A DNA stretch of 42,258 nucleotides from Leptospiraceae bacterium. Its GTDB lineage: Bacteria > Spirochaetota > Leptospiria > Leptospirales > Leptonemataceae. Below the pieces are notes generated by a model. That model was not told where the DNA came from and made no database searches. It worked only from the letters and a program-made list of their open reading frames with translations. Below, one piece after another: positions 17,428 to 25,193 of the stretch (positions within the stretch are counted from its first letter, which is position 1; every line of letters begins with the position of its first letter). Location of the stretch: contig JAGRNA010000005.1 of the NCBI GenBank assembly GCA_020441005.1, positions 1-42,258 of the forward strand, written 5' to 3'. Made by a program: the position numbers and the translations under genes.

Positions 17428-17501
17428 CCAAAGGGGCGCGACTGGTTCACAAAAAGCAAAAAAAAGAATTACACTTTTTTAAAAAAAGGGGAACCGGCAG
17501 A

Positions 17502-18155
17502 TCAAGAGCCTGAGTGGTCCGACGGTAGCATTCCAAGGCTGGTTAGCTTGAGCACATACTTGCCAAGCATGTCAAATTCAAGGTTTACCCGGTCGCCAGT
17601 TTGCAAGCGGCCAATGTTGGTCTTCATTGTGGTGTGGGGTATAATACTGACTGTCAGGGTATGTGCCGCTGGATCGTTGCGGGCCACGGTTAAACTGATC
17701 CCATTAATACAGATACTGCCACGCCCGATCACCAGAGCTTCATCATCTGCGGGGTAACGAACGGTGTAATCGGTGCTGCCGTCGCGGGAGTTTATTTGAC
17801 TGACAGTGCCGACTGTGTCCACATGCCCCTGCACAAAGTGGCCGTCCAGCCGGCCATTGGCTGCCAGGGCTTGCTCCAGATTTAAAAAATCACCGGCCGC
17901 CACATCTCCGAGCATGGTCTTGGATAAGGTTTCCTCTATTGCAGTGACCTGGTATTGCTGCTTTTGCGGGTCCACCTGTTCTACAGTCAGGCAGACTCCA
18001 TTGTGCGCCACACTTTCATCAACCCGGAATTGCTGTGCCAGGCTGCTTTGTAGAACAAAGATTCGATTCGTACGATCGTGGGTTACAGAGATGACCTCTG
18101 CCTGTTCGGCGATAATTCCGGTAAACACAAATCCAGATTTGGCAATGGCGGCCAT
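17502..18155 (-). CDS. ribE: Riboflavin synthase, alpha subunit
   Basis: 217 residues from ATG 18155. Two lumazine-binding beta-barrel repeats are clear: repeat 1 starts FTGII (about 11) with HNGVCLTV (about 51-58), repeat 2 contains GHFVQGHVD (about 105-113) and INGISLTV (about 148-155). The C-terminal helix ends the trimer-forming protein. It converts two 6,7-dimethyl-8-ribityllumazine molecules into riboflavin plus a pyrimidinedione in the cytosol. The family usually starts directly with (M)FTGI, so GTG at 18128 may be the true start, shortening it by 9 residues. No other rib genes are adjacent and no FMN riboswitch consensus was seen in the 205 bp upstream. Confidence 0.95.
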   Translation of the reverse strand: MAAIAKSGFVFTGIIAEQAEVISVTHDRTNRIFVLQSSLAQQFRVDESVAHNGVCLTVEQVDPQKQQYQVTAIEETLSKTMLGDVAAGDFLNLEQALAANGRLDGHFVQGHVDTVGTVSQINSRDGSTDYTVRYPADDEALVIGRGSICINGISLTVARNDPAAHTLTVSIIPHTTMKTNIGRLQTGDRVNLEFDMLGKYVLKLTSLGMLPSDHSGS

Positions 18156-18360
18156 TTGGCAACCAAACCGGGCTACGCATTTTATAAAGTTAACTGCCTG
18201 TTAGCGATCGGTGGGTGATGAAAAATGCCAGTAGAGCGAGCGAAATGCAATGCATTGTAAATCAAGTTTACCACATGCCTCTGCAACAAGGTGACTCGTT
18301 GAAAGAGCTTTTCTTACCAGGCAGCCGCTAAATACTAGTAGTACAGGTTTATTATACAGT

Positions 18361-18768
18361 ATGACGAATCAGAGCCATTCCATGCAGCTAACAGTATCGA
18401 TAGATGTACCCACAATAGAAGCCGGCTTATTGTTTTACGGCGCCGTTTTCGGTTTTGTAGAAACGGCGCGGCCGCATCCCGCCTTTGTTGTTTTGAAGGC
18501 CGGCGAATCAACAATCAGCCTGTTGGCCAAGGATGCCGGCACGGCGCCGGCCAAAGGCAGTGCTGACATCCGCAAGTATGAGCGGCATTGGACCCCGGTA
18601 CATATCGATTTTCGCGTTGCAGACTTCGAAGCCACCCTGGAAAAGGCGCTGCAAGCCGGTGCCCTGGCGGAGCAAATTCACCGCGTAAAGGGTTATCCCC
18701 CGGTCGCGTTTTGCAGCGACCCCTTTGGCCATGGCTTCTGCATTGTCGGCCAGGACCACCTCTCTTGA
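18361..18768 (+). CDS. VOC-family (glyoxalase/dioxygenase fold) protein
   Basis: 135 residues. Two beta-alpha-beta-beta-beta modules are visible: IDVPTIEAGLLFYGAVFGF (about 14-32) and IDFRVADFEATLEKALQAGA (about 81-100), closing with SDPFGHGFCIVG near 118-129. This is the glyoxalase/bleomycin-resistance (VOC) fold, of one-domain length. Metal ligand identity is uncertain: His12/His80-type positions are not all conserved, and His124 in FGHGF may take part. The substrate cannot be assigned. ATG 18361; Met8 (18382) is an alternative. An AT-rich TTTATTATACAGT sits immediately before the ATG, so the message could be nearly leaderless. It is divergent from riboflavin synthase. Confidence 0.85.
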   Translation: MTNQSHSMQLTVSIDVPTIEAGLLFYGAVFGFVETARPHPAFVVLKAGESTISLLAKDAGTAPAKGSADIRKYERHWTPVHIDFRVADFEATLEKALQAGALAEQIHRVKGYPPVAFCSDPFGHGFCIVGQDHLS

Positions 18769-18966
18769 ATATCAGTAAATTGATCCGCGCCCGGCTGCTC
18801 ATCGAGGGTCACAGATCGAGAAGGACCTCTATTTGTGGCGTACTCTCATATACAGATGGCCAATGACAGGCGGATCAAAATCTCAACAGATGGACTCTGC
18901 TCGTACTGTGCGCAAAATGGCAACAGACCATTTCGCAACGGCATGTCCCGGCTGGTTGTGCCGGTA

Positions 18967-19953
18967 TCACATCTGCTCTGAAATAAAATCCTGCCGGATG
19001 GAATTCAGTTTGTACACACACGCTTCCAGTCTTTTTTGGACCGACGGCTGAGCGCACTCCCGGGCGGCAGAGACCAGGTCGTCCACTTCCGTCTCCACCG
19101 CGGCACCAAGGCTGGAAACCAGACTGTTATAGCGGTTCATGAGCGCCTCATGTTTTTGCTCCAGATTTTTGAGCTTCGTCACCATAAATGAGGACCCAAT
19201 GATCCGTATTACCTTCCCGGAGACTTCATCGACGATCGGGGTCAACCGCGAATACCACCAGCCCTTTAAATCGCCTTCCGGCACCTCAAACTCTGAATGC
19301 ACAGCCTGCTTGCTCTGAATACACTCTGCGTAGAGGCCTTTGATATACGCCAACACCTGCGGTCCGAAGAAATCCGCCAAATCGTCCGGGCTTTTGCCCA
19401 CGACTTCTTCATTGGTAATACCTGTCAACTTTTCATGAACCGGGTTGATGCCCTCATAAACGCAACGGCCATCGTCTTCCACCCGTATCAGGTAGATTCC
19501 CGATTCATTATAATGATAGATCGCGGATAGAAACTCTTCGCTGTCCCGCAGAGCCTTCTCTTTTTGCTGCTCGCTAATTTTGGCTTCAAATAATTTGAAG
19601 GCCATTTTGATAGAGGCCAAGAGCACCGTTTTGCCGCTGTTCTTGACAATGTATCCGTAGGAAGTGATGCCTTCGGTTTTTTGCACGATTTCTTCTTCCG
19701 TGTGGGACGATAGAAACACCAGGGGCAAATCCCGATGGGCCAAAATAATCGCAGCAGCCTGGGTCCCATCGATACCGCTGCCGAGGTCGATATCCATTAA
19801 AACCAGGTGAATATCGCTATGATCTTTTACAAATTGGACGGCATCTTCGCCAGTCGCCGCATGTACGACCTGAAAGCCGGAAAATTCCAGCAATTTGCTG
19901 GTAGTCAGCGCAGTGGAGGGCTCATCTTCCACCAGCAAAATCAGTCTGTTCAT
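18967..19953 (-). CDS. Response regulator with PAS domain, no recognisable output domain
   Basis: 328 residues. The receiver domain is complete: Glu9-Asp10-Glu11, phospho-acceptor Asp54 (LMDIDLG), Ser82/83 and Lys104 (IVKNSGK). A PAS domain follows (about 140-260: a SEEFLSAIYHYNESGIYLI start, a YEGINPVHEKLTG core and a GWWYSRLTPIVD strand). The last ~65 residues are helical and carry no kinase, GGDEF or DNA-binding motif. Similar REC-PAS architectures usually precede a histidine kinase; here the chain ends early. It may act as a phosphate sink or by protein-protein contact. It follows a small lipoprotein gene with a 12-bp gap (the stop is at 19966), so the two are probably co-transcribed. Confidence 0.87.
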   Translation of the reverse strand: MNRLILLVEDEPSTALTTSKLLEFSGFQVVHAATGEDAVQFVKDHSDIHLVLMDIDLGSGIDGTQAAAIILAHRDLPLVFLSSHTEEEIVQKTEGITSYGYIVKNSGKTVLLASIKMAFKLFEAKISEQQKEKALRDSEEFLSAIYHYNESGIYLIRVEDDGRCVYEGINPVHEKLTGITNEEVVGKSPDDLADFFGPQVLAYIKGLYAECIQSKQAVHSEFEVPEGDLKGWWYSRLTPIVDEVSGKVIRIIGSSFMVTKLKNLEQKHEALMNRYNSLVSSLGAAVETEVDDLVSAARECAQPSVQKRLEACVYKLNSIRQDFISEQM

Positions 19954-19965
19954 GCGTTGTGACCT

Positions 19966-20421
19966 TCAGGGTACAATGATCTTTTCAACTGCGGTATAGC
20001 AGGAGTTGTCCGCCTTGCTGCCGCCGCGAGTGCCTTCGAGGCGCACTTTTTGATTAAAGGCCACTGCGTTGCCTTCAAAATCGAAGAGCTTGAAATCAGC
20101 GTCGCTGTAGTTCTCAACTGGTTTGGCCAGGCGGTTCTTGCCGCTACCCACCTTAAAGGAAACCCGAATCGGCTGGCCCCTGCGATTCGGCAACGGGTAG
20201 GCGTTGATGATGGCTGTATCATTCATCATGATCGATCGGGGAAAGGCCGGGTATGCCTCGAAAGAAACCCGATGTTTGATCTCGTAATTGCGCTCATCGC
20301 GACCGCGATCAAAGCTCGCGTCGCAAACCTGGCCCAGATTGGTTGCGACTGCCGGCGGCAAGTCTTCTTCACAGGCCAAAGCCGTCAGCGTAACCAGCAA
20401 TACTGTCATCCAAAGTCGCAT
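19966..20421 (-). CDS. Small putative lipoprotein
   Basis: 151 residues. The signal peptide MRLWMTVLLVTLTALAC places the lipidated Cys at residue 17 (relaxed spirochaetal lipobox ALAC). The mature part is beta-rich, contains a MNDTAIINAYPLP stretch and RVSFKVGSGKNRL, and ends near CYTAVEKIIVP. Family not recognised. It is just upstream of the REC-PAS gene, so the lipoprotein and the signalling protein may work together, although this rests on spacing only. Confidence 0.7.
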   Translation of the reverse strand: MRLWMTVLLVTLTALACEEDLPPAVATNLGQVCDASFDRGRDERNYEIKHRVSFEAYPAFPRSIMMNDTAIINAYPLPNRRGQPIRVSFKVGSGKNRLAKPVENYSDADFKLFDFEGNAVAFNQKVRLEGTRGGSKADNSCYTAVEKIIVP

Positions 20422-20511
20422 AATTATCGAGCTGGCTAATGAACATCCGAACGGTCAAGTAAAATGCGCCGCCTTTGGCGTCTGATTTCCGACCCGCCGT
20501 CCGAACGCAGG

Positions 20512-20744
20512 TCATAACAGATTGATTCCGCCTGAGGCTTCTATCCGCTGGCCGTTAATCCAGGTAGAGGAACGGGAGCAGAGCATTACAATCAAACTGC
20601 CGATATCGTCCGCCTCACCAACCCCGCCCAGCGCAATCAAGTTGGCCAGGCAGGCTTTCATCTACGGATTGTTGCGAATGGCCGCGCCAATGAATCCGCG
20701 TCGGTTTCCATGGGTCCAGGCACCAAAATATCAAGTCCTGTGCC
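20512..20744 (-). pseudogene. Decayed C-terminal end of a short-chain dehydrogenase
   Basis: On the minus strand, GLDILVPGPMETD (from about 20744) is an SDR signature. The frame then shifts near 20690-20700 into FIGAAIRNNP, hits a TAG at 20664-20662, and continues as MKACLANLIALGG, VGEADDIGSLIVMLC, then WINGQRIEASGGINL before TGA at 20514-20512. This is the normal order of an SDR C-terminus (PG.ME/T, GE..DIG..I..LCS, WINGQ, GG). At least one frameshift and one nonsense codon are present and the N-terminal two thirds, including the NAD-binding site, is gone. It fills most of the 390-bp stretch between the lipoprotein and Kir genes. Confidence 0.8.
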
Positions 20745-20811
20745 AGGCAGGCTGCAACAGACCGTTTGACTGGGCAAGGATGAACCTGGCCTGGTCTTGA
20801 ACACGGCGCAC

Positions 20812-21648
20812 TCACATGTCTTTCCATTTGTGAAAATTGTGATAATTAATGACAGTATTGCCCTTTGCGTCCGTTTCGATCACATCTACAAAGTGTTTGT
20901 GCCACTGAATCTCGTCGCCTTGATAGATGTGACGATCATAGACAGTCTGTGAAAAAACCTCGTCAATACCGGTTAGCGAAATAACAAAAGTAATATTCCG
21001 GTTGCTGATTTCGGATTCGCTGAATCCGAAGATGGGGCTATCAGCGTCGATCGTATGCATAACGGTCCAGCCGATACTGAAAAGCGGCGAATTGTTGCGC
21101 ACCAGTTTCAAATCGTAGACCCGTCGGATGTTCTGGCCCTCTTTGGTGATCTGTGGTATAGTGACAACGACCTTTACATTGGCATCAATAATCTGACCGT
21201 TGCGGGCATTCCCCATCCGAAACATTAATACGGGCTGGTCGTCCATCCGCGTCACAATCATATTTCGGCTAAACATCACCCGGGCGGTGGGGCGCGAAAA
21301 TTTGGCAAAGGCAAGACCGGTGGCGATAGCCACAAACAGAATGCCGCTGATCGAATCGAGAATCACCACCACATGCGCGAAATTGTTTTTTGGCAGATAG
21401 TAACCATAGCCGATGGTTGTGCTGGTCTGAAAGCTGAATACAAAGGCCTGCCAAAACGAATCGGGATCGGCATGCAGAATCGTATCACCGCCAACATAAT
21501 AGAGCGCCGCAAACAGGGTATTGATCAACAGATAGGCGCAGGCAAACAAAATAATAAACTGCGGCCAGCCCGGCGGCCGAACAGATATGCAGTCCGGAGC
21601 ATGCCTGTCATGCCCTTTTCTGCCCGAATGGATATCCAGCCGCCCCAT
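20812..21648 (-). CDS. Inward-rectifier-type potassium channel (KirBac family)
   Basis: 278 residues from ATG 21648; TTG 21681 would add 11 residues. An interfacial/slide helix precedes TM1 (FIILFACAYLLINTLFAAL, about 32-50), then the pore helix and selectivity filter TTIGYG (about 77-82), TM2 (about 94-115) ending FSRPTARVMFS, and a C-terminal immunoglobulin-like cytoplasmic domain with a HTIDADSPIFG strand block, as in KirBac1.1/3.1. It should conduct K+ across the inner membrane, gated by the cytoplasmic domain. It diverges from the LytTR membrane regulator at 21776. A strong hairpin covers the region just before the start (see separate entry), and the decayed SDR follows downstream. Confidence 0.94.
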   Translation of the reverse strand: MGRLDIHSGRKGHDRHAPDCISVRPPGWPQFIILFACAYLLINTLFAALYYVGGDTILHADPDSFWQAFVFSFQTSTTIGYGYYLPKNNFAHVVVILDSISGILFVAIATGLAFAKFSRPTARVMFSRNMIVTRMDDQPVLMFRMGNARNGQIIDANVKVVVTIPQITKEGQNIRRVYDLKLVRNNSPLFSIGWTVMHTIDADSPIFGFSESEISNRNITFVISLTGIDEVFSQTVYDRHIYQGDEIQWHKHFVDVIETDAKGNTVINYHNFHKWKDM

Positions 21649-21649
21649 G

Positions 21650-21673
21650 CCAGGCACCGCTGTTGGTGCCTGG
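21650..21673 (-). promoter_or_regulatory. Hairpin at the translation start region of the Kir gene
   Basis: CCAGGCACC and GGTGCCTGG form a perfect 9-bp stem with a 6-base loop (GCTGTT on plus). On the minus strand it ends two bases before the ATG at 21648, where a ribosome-binding site would lie. If the TTG at 21681 is used the hairpin is coding instead. Confidence 0.4.
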
Positions 21674-21775
21674 GCAAGCAAATCAGTGCCCGGCTAAAAA
21701 TCCTTTCCAGGACTGCAGATTACGGAAACCTGGAACGGAGCGAACAATGGTTAGCAGCGTCTCTGATCCGCATCT

Positions 21776-22654
21776 ATGAACGTCTTTTTCAAACACCTTT
21801 TTTTCTGGATCCTGTTTAATGCCTGCCTGGGTCTCCTGGGTGCCATGCTGAGTCTCACCGCCGCCAGGCCGGGTTTTTTACTGCTTCATTTTCTGGTTCA
21901 TCAACTGCTGTTTCAATCAATCTCGCTACCCAGCGCGGCCAGCGGATATCTGACGTTTTACAACCTGCTGGGTCTGTATCGCCGCCCGTTGATGACAGCA
22001 ATTTTGATCGCCAACTCGATTTGCCTGCCCGTCTCACTGATGGTTTCCGGTGCGATCGGTCTGCTACTGGAAGGATTGCAGCCGCAACTCAATTTTATGG
22101 CCGGGCTGCCTTTCGGCTGGCCGCTAGCGCTCGGCTCGGTGAGCCTGCTAATCACCCCCATCATTACAAGCACCGCCACAGCGCTGGTATACCTGCGTGA
22201 AAAACTGGAACCTTCGGTTCGTGTGGTGCAAGCGCTCCATGGGCAGTTGGAATCCAGGGTCGCAGCATCTACGACGGCGCCAGTGCAATCGACTGCCAGC
22301 ATTTCGCGTCCACCCGTCGCCTTTACATTTAAAAATGAGGATTGTCAGCGGGTAGTACCCTACGACAGTCTCAATTATCTCGAAGCCCGTGGCCATCGAA
22401 CTGTGGTGCATACGGACGGCGGCGTATGGGTCGCTTCGGGAAACCTGGGCCAGTTAGCCGCGCAATTGCCAGCAGAACGCTTTTTACGCATCCACAAGAG
22501 CGTGGTCGTGAATCTGGGCCGGATTGCGCATATCCAGTACTTCATGGGCGGCTCCTATTTGGCTTTTTTACGGGACAACGAAGAAAGTTGCCTTAGGGTC
22601 GGGCGCAGTTACGTACCAGCCCTCAAGGGCGCGCTTGGCATACAGCTCAAGTAA
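21776..22654 (+). CDS. Membrane-anchored LytTR-family transcription regulator
   Basis: 292 residues. About four hydrophobic helices fill residues 8-150 (FWILFNACLGLLGAM, LHFLVHQLLFQSI, ILIANSICLPVSLMV, SVSLLITPIITSTATALVYL). A short linker leads to a C-terminal LytTR DNA-binding domain (about 190-292): YLEARGHRTVVHT, FLRIHKSVVVNL and a final RVGRSYVP block are characteristic. LytTR proteins usually carry a receiver domain; membrane-LytTR versions act as one-component regulators. It diverges from the Kir channel and lies 188 bp before the DUF2141 gene; a tandem LytTR-like site in that gap suggests it controls the downstream gene. No clear ribosome-binding site precedes ATG 21776. Confidence 0.9.
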   Translation: MNVFFKHLFFWILFNACLGLLGAMLSLTAARPGFLLLHFLVHQLLFQSISLPSAASGYLTFYNLLGLYRRPLMTAILIANSICLPVSLMVSGAIGLLLEGLQPQLNFMAGLPFGWPLALGSVSLLITPIITSTATALVYLREKLEPSVRVVQALHGQLESRVAASTTAPVQSTASISRPPVAFTFKNEDCQRVVPYDSLNYLEARGHRTVVHTDGGVWVASGNLGQLAAQLPAERFLRIHKSVVVNLGRIAHIQYFMGGSYLAFLRDNEESCLRVGRSYVPALKGALGIQLK

Positions 22655-22686
22655 GGACAGTCCAATTACAATTTCTGCAAAAAAAA

Positions 22687-22729
22687 ACCGTTCAGGCATT
22701 GCCGGTAGCGTTCAGGCATTCAGGGTAGC
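22687..22729 (+). promoter_or_regulatory. Tandem LytTR-type binding site
   Basis: ACCGTTCAG (22687-22695) and AGCGTTCAG (22707-22715) fit the LytTR half-site consensus (W-M-C/A-GTT-N-R-K). They sit in a two-copy repeat of period 20: GTTCAGGCATTnnnGGTAGC. The site is 33 bases after the LytTR gene stop and about 115-155 bases before the DUF2141 gene. A TTTGCA-N18-TCTAAT promoter candidate follows (about 22745-22775). Confidence 0.6.
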
Positions 22730-22842
22730 TTTTGTGGCCTGGCGTTTGCATGGGCTGTCTTTTTATGCTCTAATGGCCAGGTGCTGGTCAGGCTGACAAA
22801 CTAAAGCATCCGCAGTACACGCCCAAATAAGGATCAACAAGT

Positions 22843-23298
22843 ATGAAAAAAATAAGTCGTCAAATCGTCTATCTAACAACGGCACTGTTGATCCTGTCAG
22901 TGCCCTGGAACAAGGGCGCAGCCCAGGACGAAAGTTTCCGAATTGCGGTCTCAGTGCACAACCTGGTTCCGAAACGGGGATATGTAATGGCTGCCTTGCA
23001 TAACAATGGTGCCAGCTACCTGAGCCGCACGGTGCTGCCCTTTAGAAGAATAATGCTGCCTGTTCAGGGAGCGAGTCTGGATTTTCGCTTCGAAAATTTG
23101 CCGCGCGGTCAATACAGCATTACGGTTTATCAGGATTTAAATTCCAATCAACAGCTGGATTCCAACTTCCTGGGCATGCCCCGGGAACCCTTCGGCTTTT
23201 CGCGCAATCCCGTAATCGGGCTCGGACCGCCCGAATTTCAGGAAACCGCATTCAAGCTGAACTCAGATACACGCCTAAAAATCAAACTGAGCCAGTGA
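22843..23298 (+). CDS. Secreted DUF2141-family protein
   Basis: 151 residues with an N-terminal signal peptide (about 1-27, basic start then Leu/Ile core, ending GAAQD). The mature part is a beta-sandwich-like domain with the features of DUF2141: RGYVMAALHNNG near 45-56, LPRGQYSITVYQDLNSNQQLD (about 86-106) and a FLGMPREPFGFS turn followed by GPPEF. The family is periplasmic or surface-located and of unknown function. ATG 22843 has AAGGA about 10 bases upstream. It lies downstream of the tandem LytTR site and 90 bp before the CrtI-like oxidoreductase, so the two may form one regulated unit. Confidence 0.85.
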   Translation: MKKISRQIVYLTTALLILSVPWNKGAAQDESFRIAVSVHNLVPKRGYVMAALHNNGASYLSRTVLPFRRIMLPVQGASLDFRFENLPRGQYSITVYQDLNSNQQLDSNFLGMPREPFGFSRNPVIGLGPPEFQETAFKLNSDTRLKIKLSQ

Positions 23299-23388
23299 TC
23301 GAGAGCGTACTCACTGGCACTAATCAGGATCGCTCAACGGGACGAATGATGACTTCGTAAAACACACAGTCACTACAGGTACAAATAA

Positions 23389-24921
23389 ATGGATACAAAA
23401 AGTTATGATGCTATCGTAATCGGTTGCGGTCTGGGCGGCTTGATCGCGGCGGCCCGCCTGGCCAGGGCCGGTAAAAAAATTCTAATGCTGGAACAGCACG
23501 TTGTGCCGGGCGGATGCGCCACTGTTTTTAAGCGACGCCATTTCACCATGGAAGTTGGGCTGCATGAGATGGACGGTCTGGATGATGCCGACTTCAAGCG
23601 GGAAATATTCGCCCAGCTGGACGTTTTTCAAAACCTGGAGTTTGTTCCCGTACCGGAGTTTTATAGAACCGTGACGGAAGACGGTCGCATTGATGCCGTA
23701 ATACCGGATAACGCCCAAAAGGCAATCCAGATGCTGCAGGCCCGCTTCCCCGAGGAGGGCGCGGCCATCAATGCATACTTTGAGACAATTCATGAACTGC
23801 GCTGCGAGGTGGCCCGCATGAATGCCATGCCCAAGTGGCGCTTTGCGCTCTGTCTGCCGCTTTTTCCGGTGATCTTTCCACGAATAGCCCGGCTGTATAA
23901 AAAAAGTCTGGGTCAGTTCCTGCAATCCATCACCGGTAACGCCGAACTGCGCCAGATATTACTGACCAATCTGGGGTACTACCATGATGATCCCGAAAGC
24001 ATGTCCATGCTGTATTATAGCATGGCCCAGGGCGGTTATTATGCGGGCGGCGGCCACTATATTAAAGGCGGATCACAAAAACTGGCGGACTATCTGGTCA
24101 CTTACATTAAAGAACGCGGCGGCGAGATCCTGTTCAATCAACTGGTCACCAGCATTCTGGTGGAACACGGTCGGGCTGGCGGGGTCGCCTTTGAGCGCCG
24201 GCATGGTCGGCACAAGAACCCGTCCGCTGCGCGCGCGAAAATCATCATCGCCAATGCGGCGATTCCCAATCTACCGGACCTGCTGCCGTCAGCCGAGGCC
24301 TTCAGGCTAAAGCGAAGCATCGCCGGGCAACAAATCGCCTGCTCGCTTTTCAGTATATATGTTGGTTTCAAATCGCCGCCAGCCCCGGCAGATCAAAGTT
24401 GCTATTCAACATTTGTCGCCCCCAAGGTCTTTGACGATCTGCGCCAGATCGCCTTGAATAATCGCGCGCCTTTCCATGAACGCGGATTTGTATTTGTGGA
24501 CTACAGTAAAATTGATTCGGGATTGGCTGAGAGCCCGCGCAGTGTGGGCGCCTTCTGCTGTGTGGACTATCTGGAGGACTGGGAAAATCTGGATACTGAG
24601 GCCTACAATGCGCGCAAGGAAGCAGCCGCGCGGCATTTTTTCGACCGCATGGAGCGATTCATGCCCGGTTTTAAAGAAAAAATTGAAACCTACGAGGTGG
24701 GAACGCCGCGCACCATAAAGCACTATACCATGAATCCCGCCGGATCGGCCTATGGATTTGCGCAGATTCCAGGACAGGACGGTATACAGCGCATAAAAAG
24801 CAAATCTGTGGTCCCCGGTCTGCACTACGCCTCGGCTTATACTTTCCCTGGCGGCGGTTTTACCGGAGCGATTCTGAGCGGCTGGTTTGCCGCAGCCGGC
24901 GTCCTGAAAGATCTGCGTTGA
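23389..24921 (+). CDS. FAD-dependent oxidoreductase, CrtI/retinol-saturase family
   Basis: 510 residues. The N-terminal Rossmann motif GCGLGGLIAA (about 12-21) with LEQH at the end of the second strand (about 34-37) and VVPGGCATVF binds FAD. The C-terminus (about 480-505) carries the second FAD block, ASAYTFPGGGFTGAILSGWF, typical of phytoene desaturases and all-trans-retinol 13,14-reductases. The length matches the bacterial retinol-saturase-like branch. These enzymes saturate or desaturate polyene or other hydrophobic substrates. No carotenoid genes are in the window, so the substrate is open. It starts 90 bp after the DUF2141 gene; an AGGT lies about 9 bases before the ATG. Confidence 0.88.
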   Translation: MDTKSYDAIVIGCGLGGLIAAARLARAGKKILMLEQHVVPGGCATVFKRRHFTMEVGLHEMDGLDDADFKREIFAQLDVFQNLEFVPVPEFYRTVTEDGRIDAVIPDNAQKAIQMLQARFPEEGAAINAYFETIHELRCEVARMNAMPKWRFALCLPLFPVIFPRIARLYKKSLGQFLQSITGNAELRQILLTNLGYYHDDPESMSMLYYSMAQGGYYAGGGHYIKGGSQKLADYLVTYIKERGGEILFNQLVTSILVEHGRAGGVAFERRHGRHKNPSAARAKIIIANAAIPNLPDLLPSAEAFRLKRSIAGQQIACSLFSIYVGFKSPPAPADQSCYSTFVAPKVFDDLRQIALNNRAPFHERGFVFVDYSKIDSGLAESPRSVGAFCCVDYLEDWENLDTEAYNARKEAAARHFFDRMERFMPGFKEKIETYEVGTPRTIKHYTMNPAGSAYGFAQIPGQDGIQRIKSKSVVPGLHYASAYTFPGGGFTGAILSGWFAAAGVLKDLR

Positions 24922-25133
24922 ATTGGCCGACCTGAAAACCAGGGGTTCCATTCAGGCTCAAACGGATCATCAGCCGCAATCAAATACTCGTGGAGGGCTG
25001 CCCAATACCCGGATCGGAACTGATTTATCAGCAAGCAAATCAGTATAGCGAGATAACCCAAAAACCAGCCCGACGGCGCTGCTCCGGAAACAGAATCCAG
25101 CTTTTTCTGCCGCGCTCAAGGCGGGACATCTGA

Positions 25134-25161
25134 TTGACAAAATCGAAAAACCTGTTATGCA
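25134..25161 (+). promoter_or_regulatory. Sigma-70-like promoter of the TPM-domain gene
   Basis: TTGACA (25134-25139), a 16-bp spacer and TATGCA (25156-25161) place a start point near 25168, about 26 bases before the chosen ATG. The -35 box is consensus. Confidence 0.6.
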
Positions 25162-25193
25162 TAACATATAACCTGGCAAGATTCCTTTGTTAT

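Noticed and set aside
18156-18360. Possible FMN riboswitch before riboflavin synthase
   Set aside because: None of the conserved FMN-element blocks could be found on the minus strand; only AT-rich sequence and weak -10-like boxes are present.
20522-20800. Plus-strand 92-codon frame as a gene
   Set aside because: It is antisense to the decayed short-chain dehydrogenase, whose motifs on the minus strand explain the sequence.
22687-22729. CRISPR-like or satellite repeat
   Set aside because: Only two copies with a 20-bp period and no spacers; a DNA-binding site is a better reading.
24922-25133. Minus-strand frames (about 24837-25061 and 24970-25179) as small genes
   Set aside because: They overlap each other and the end of the oxidoreductase gene, lack ribosome-binding sites and family resemblance, and lie across the TPM promoter.
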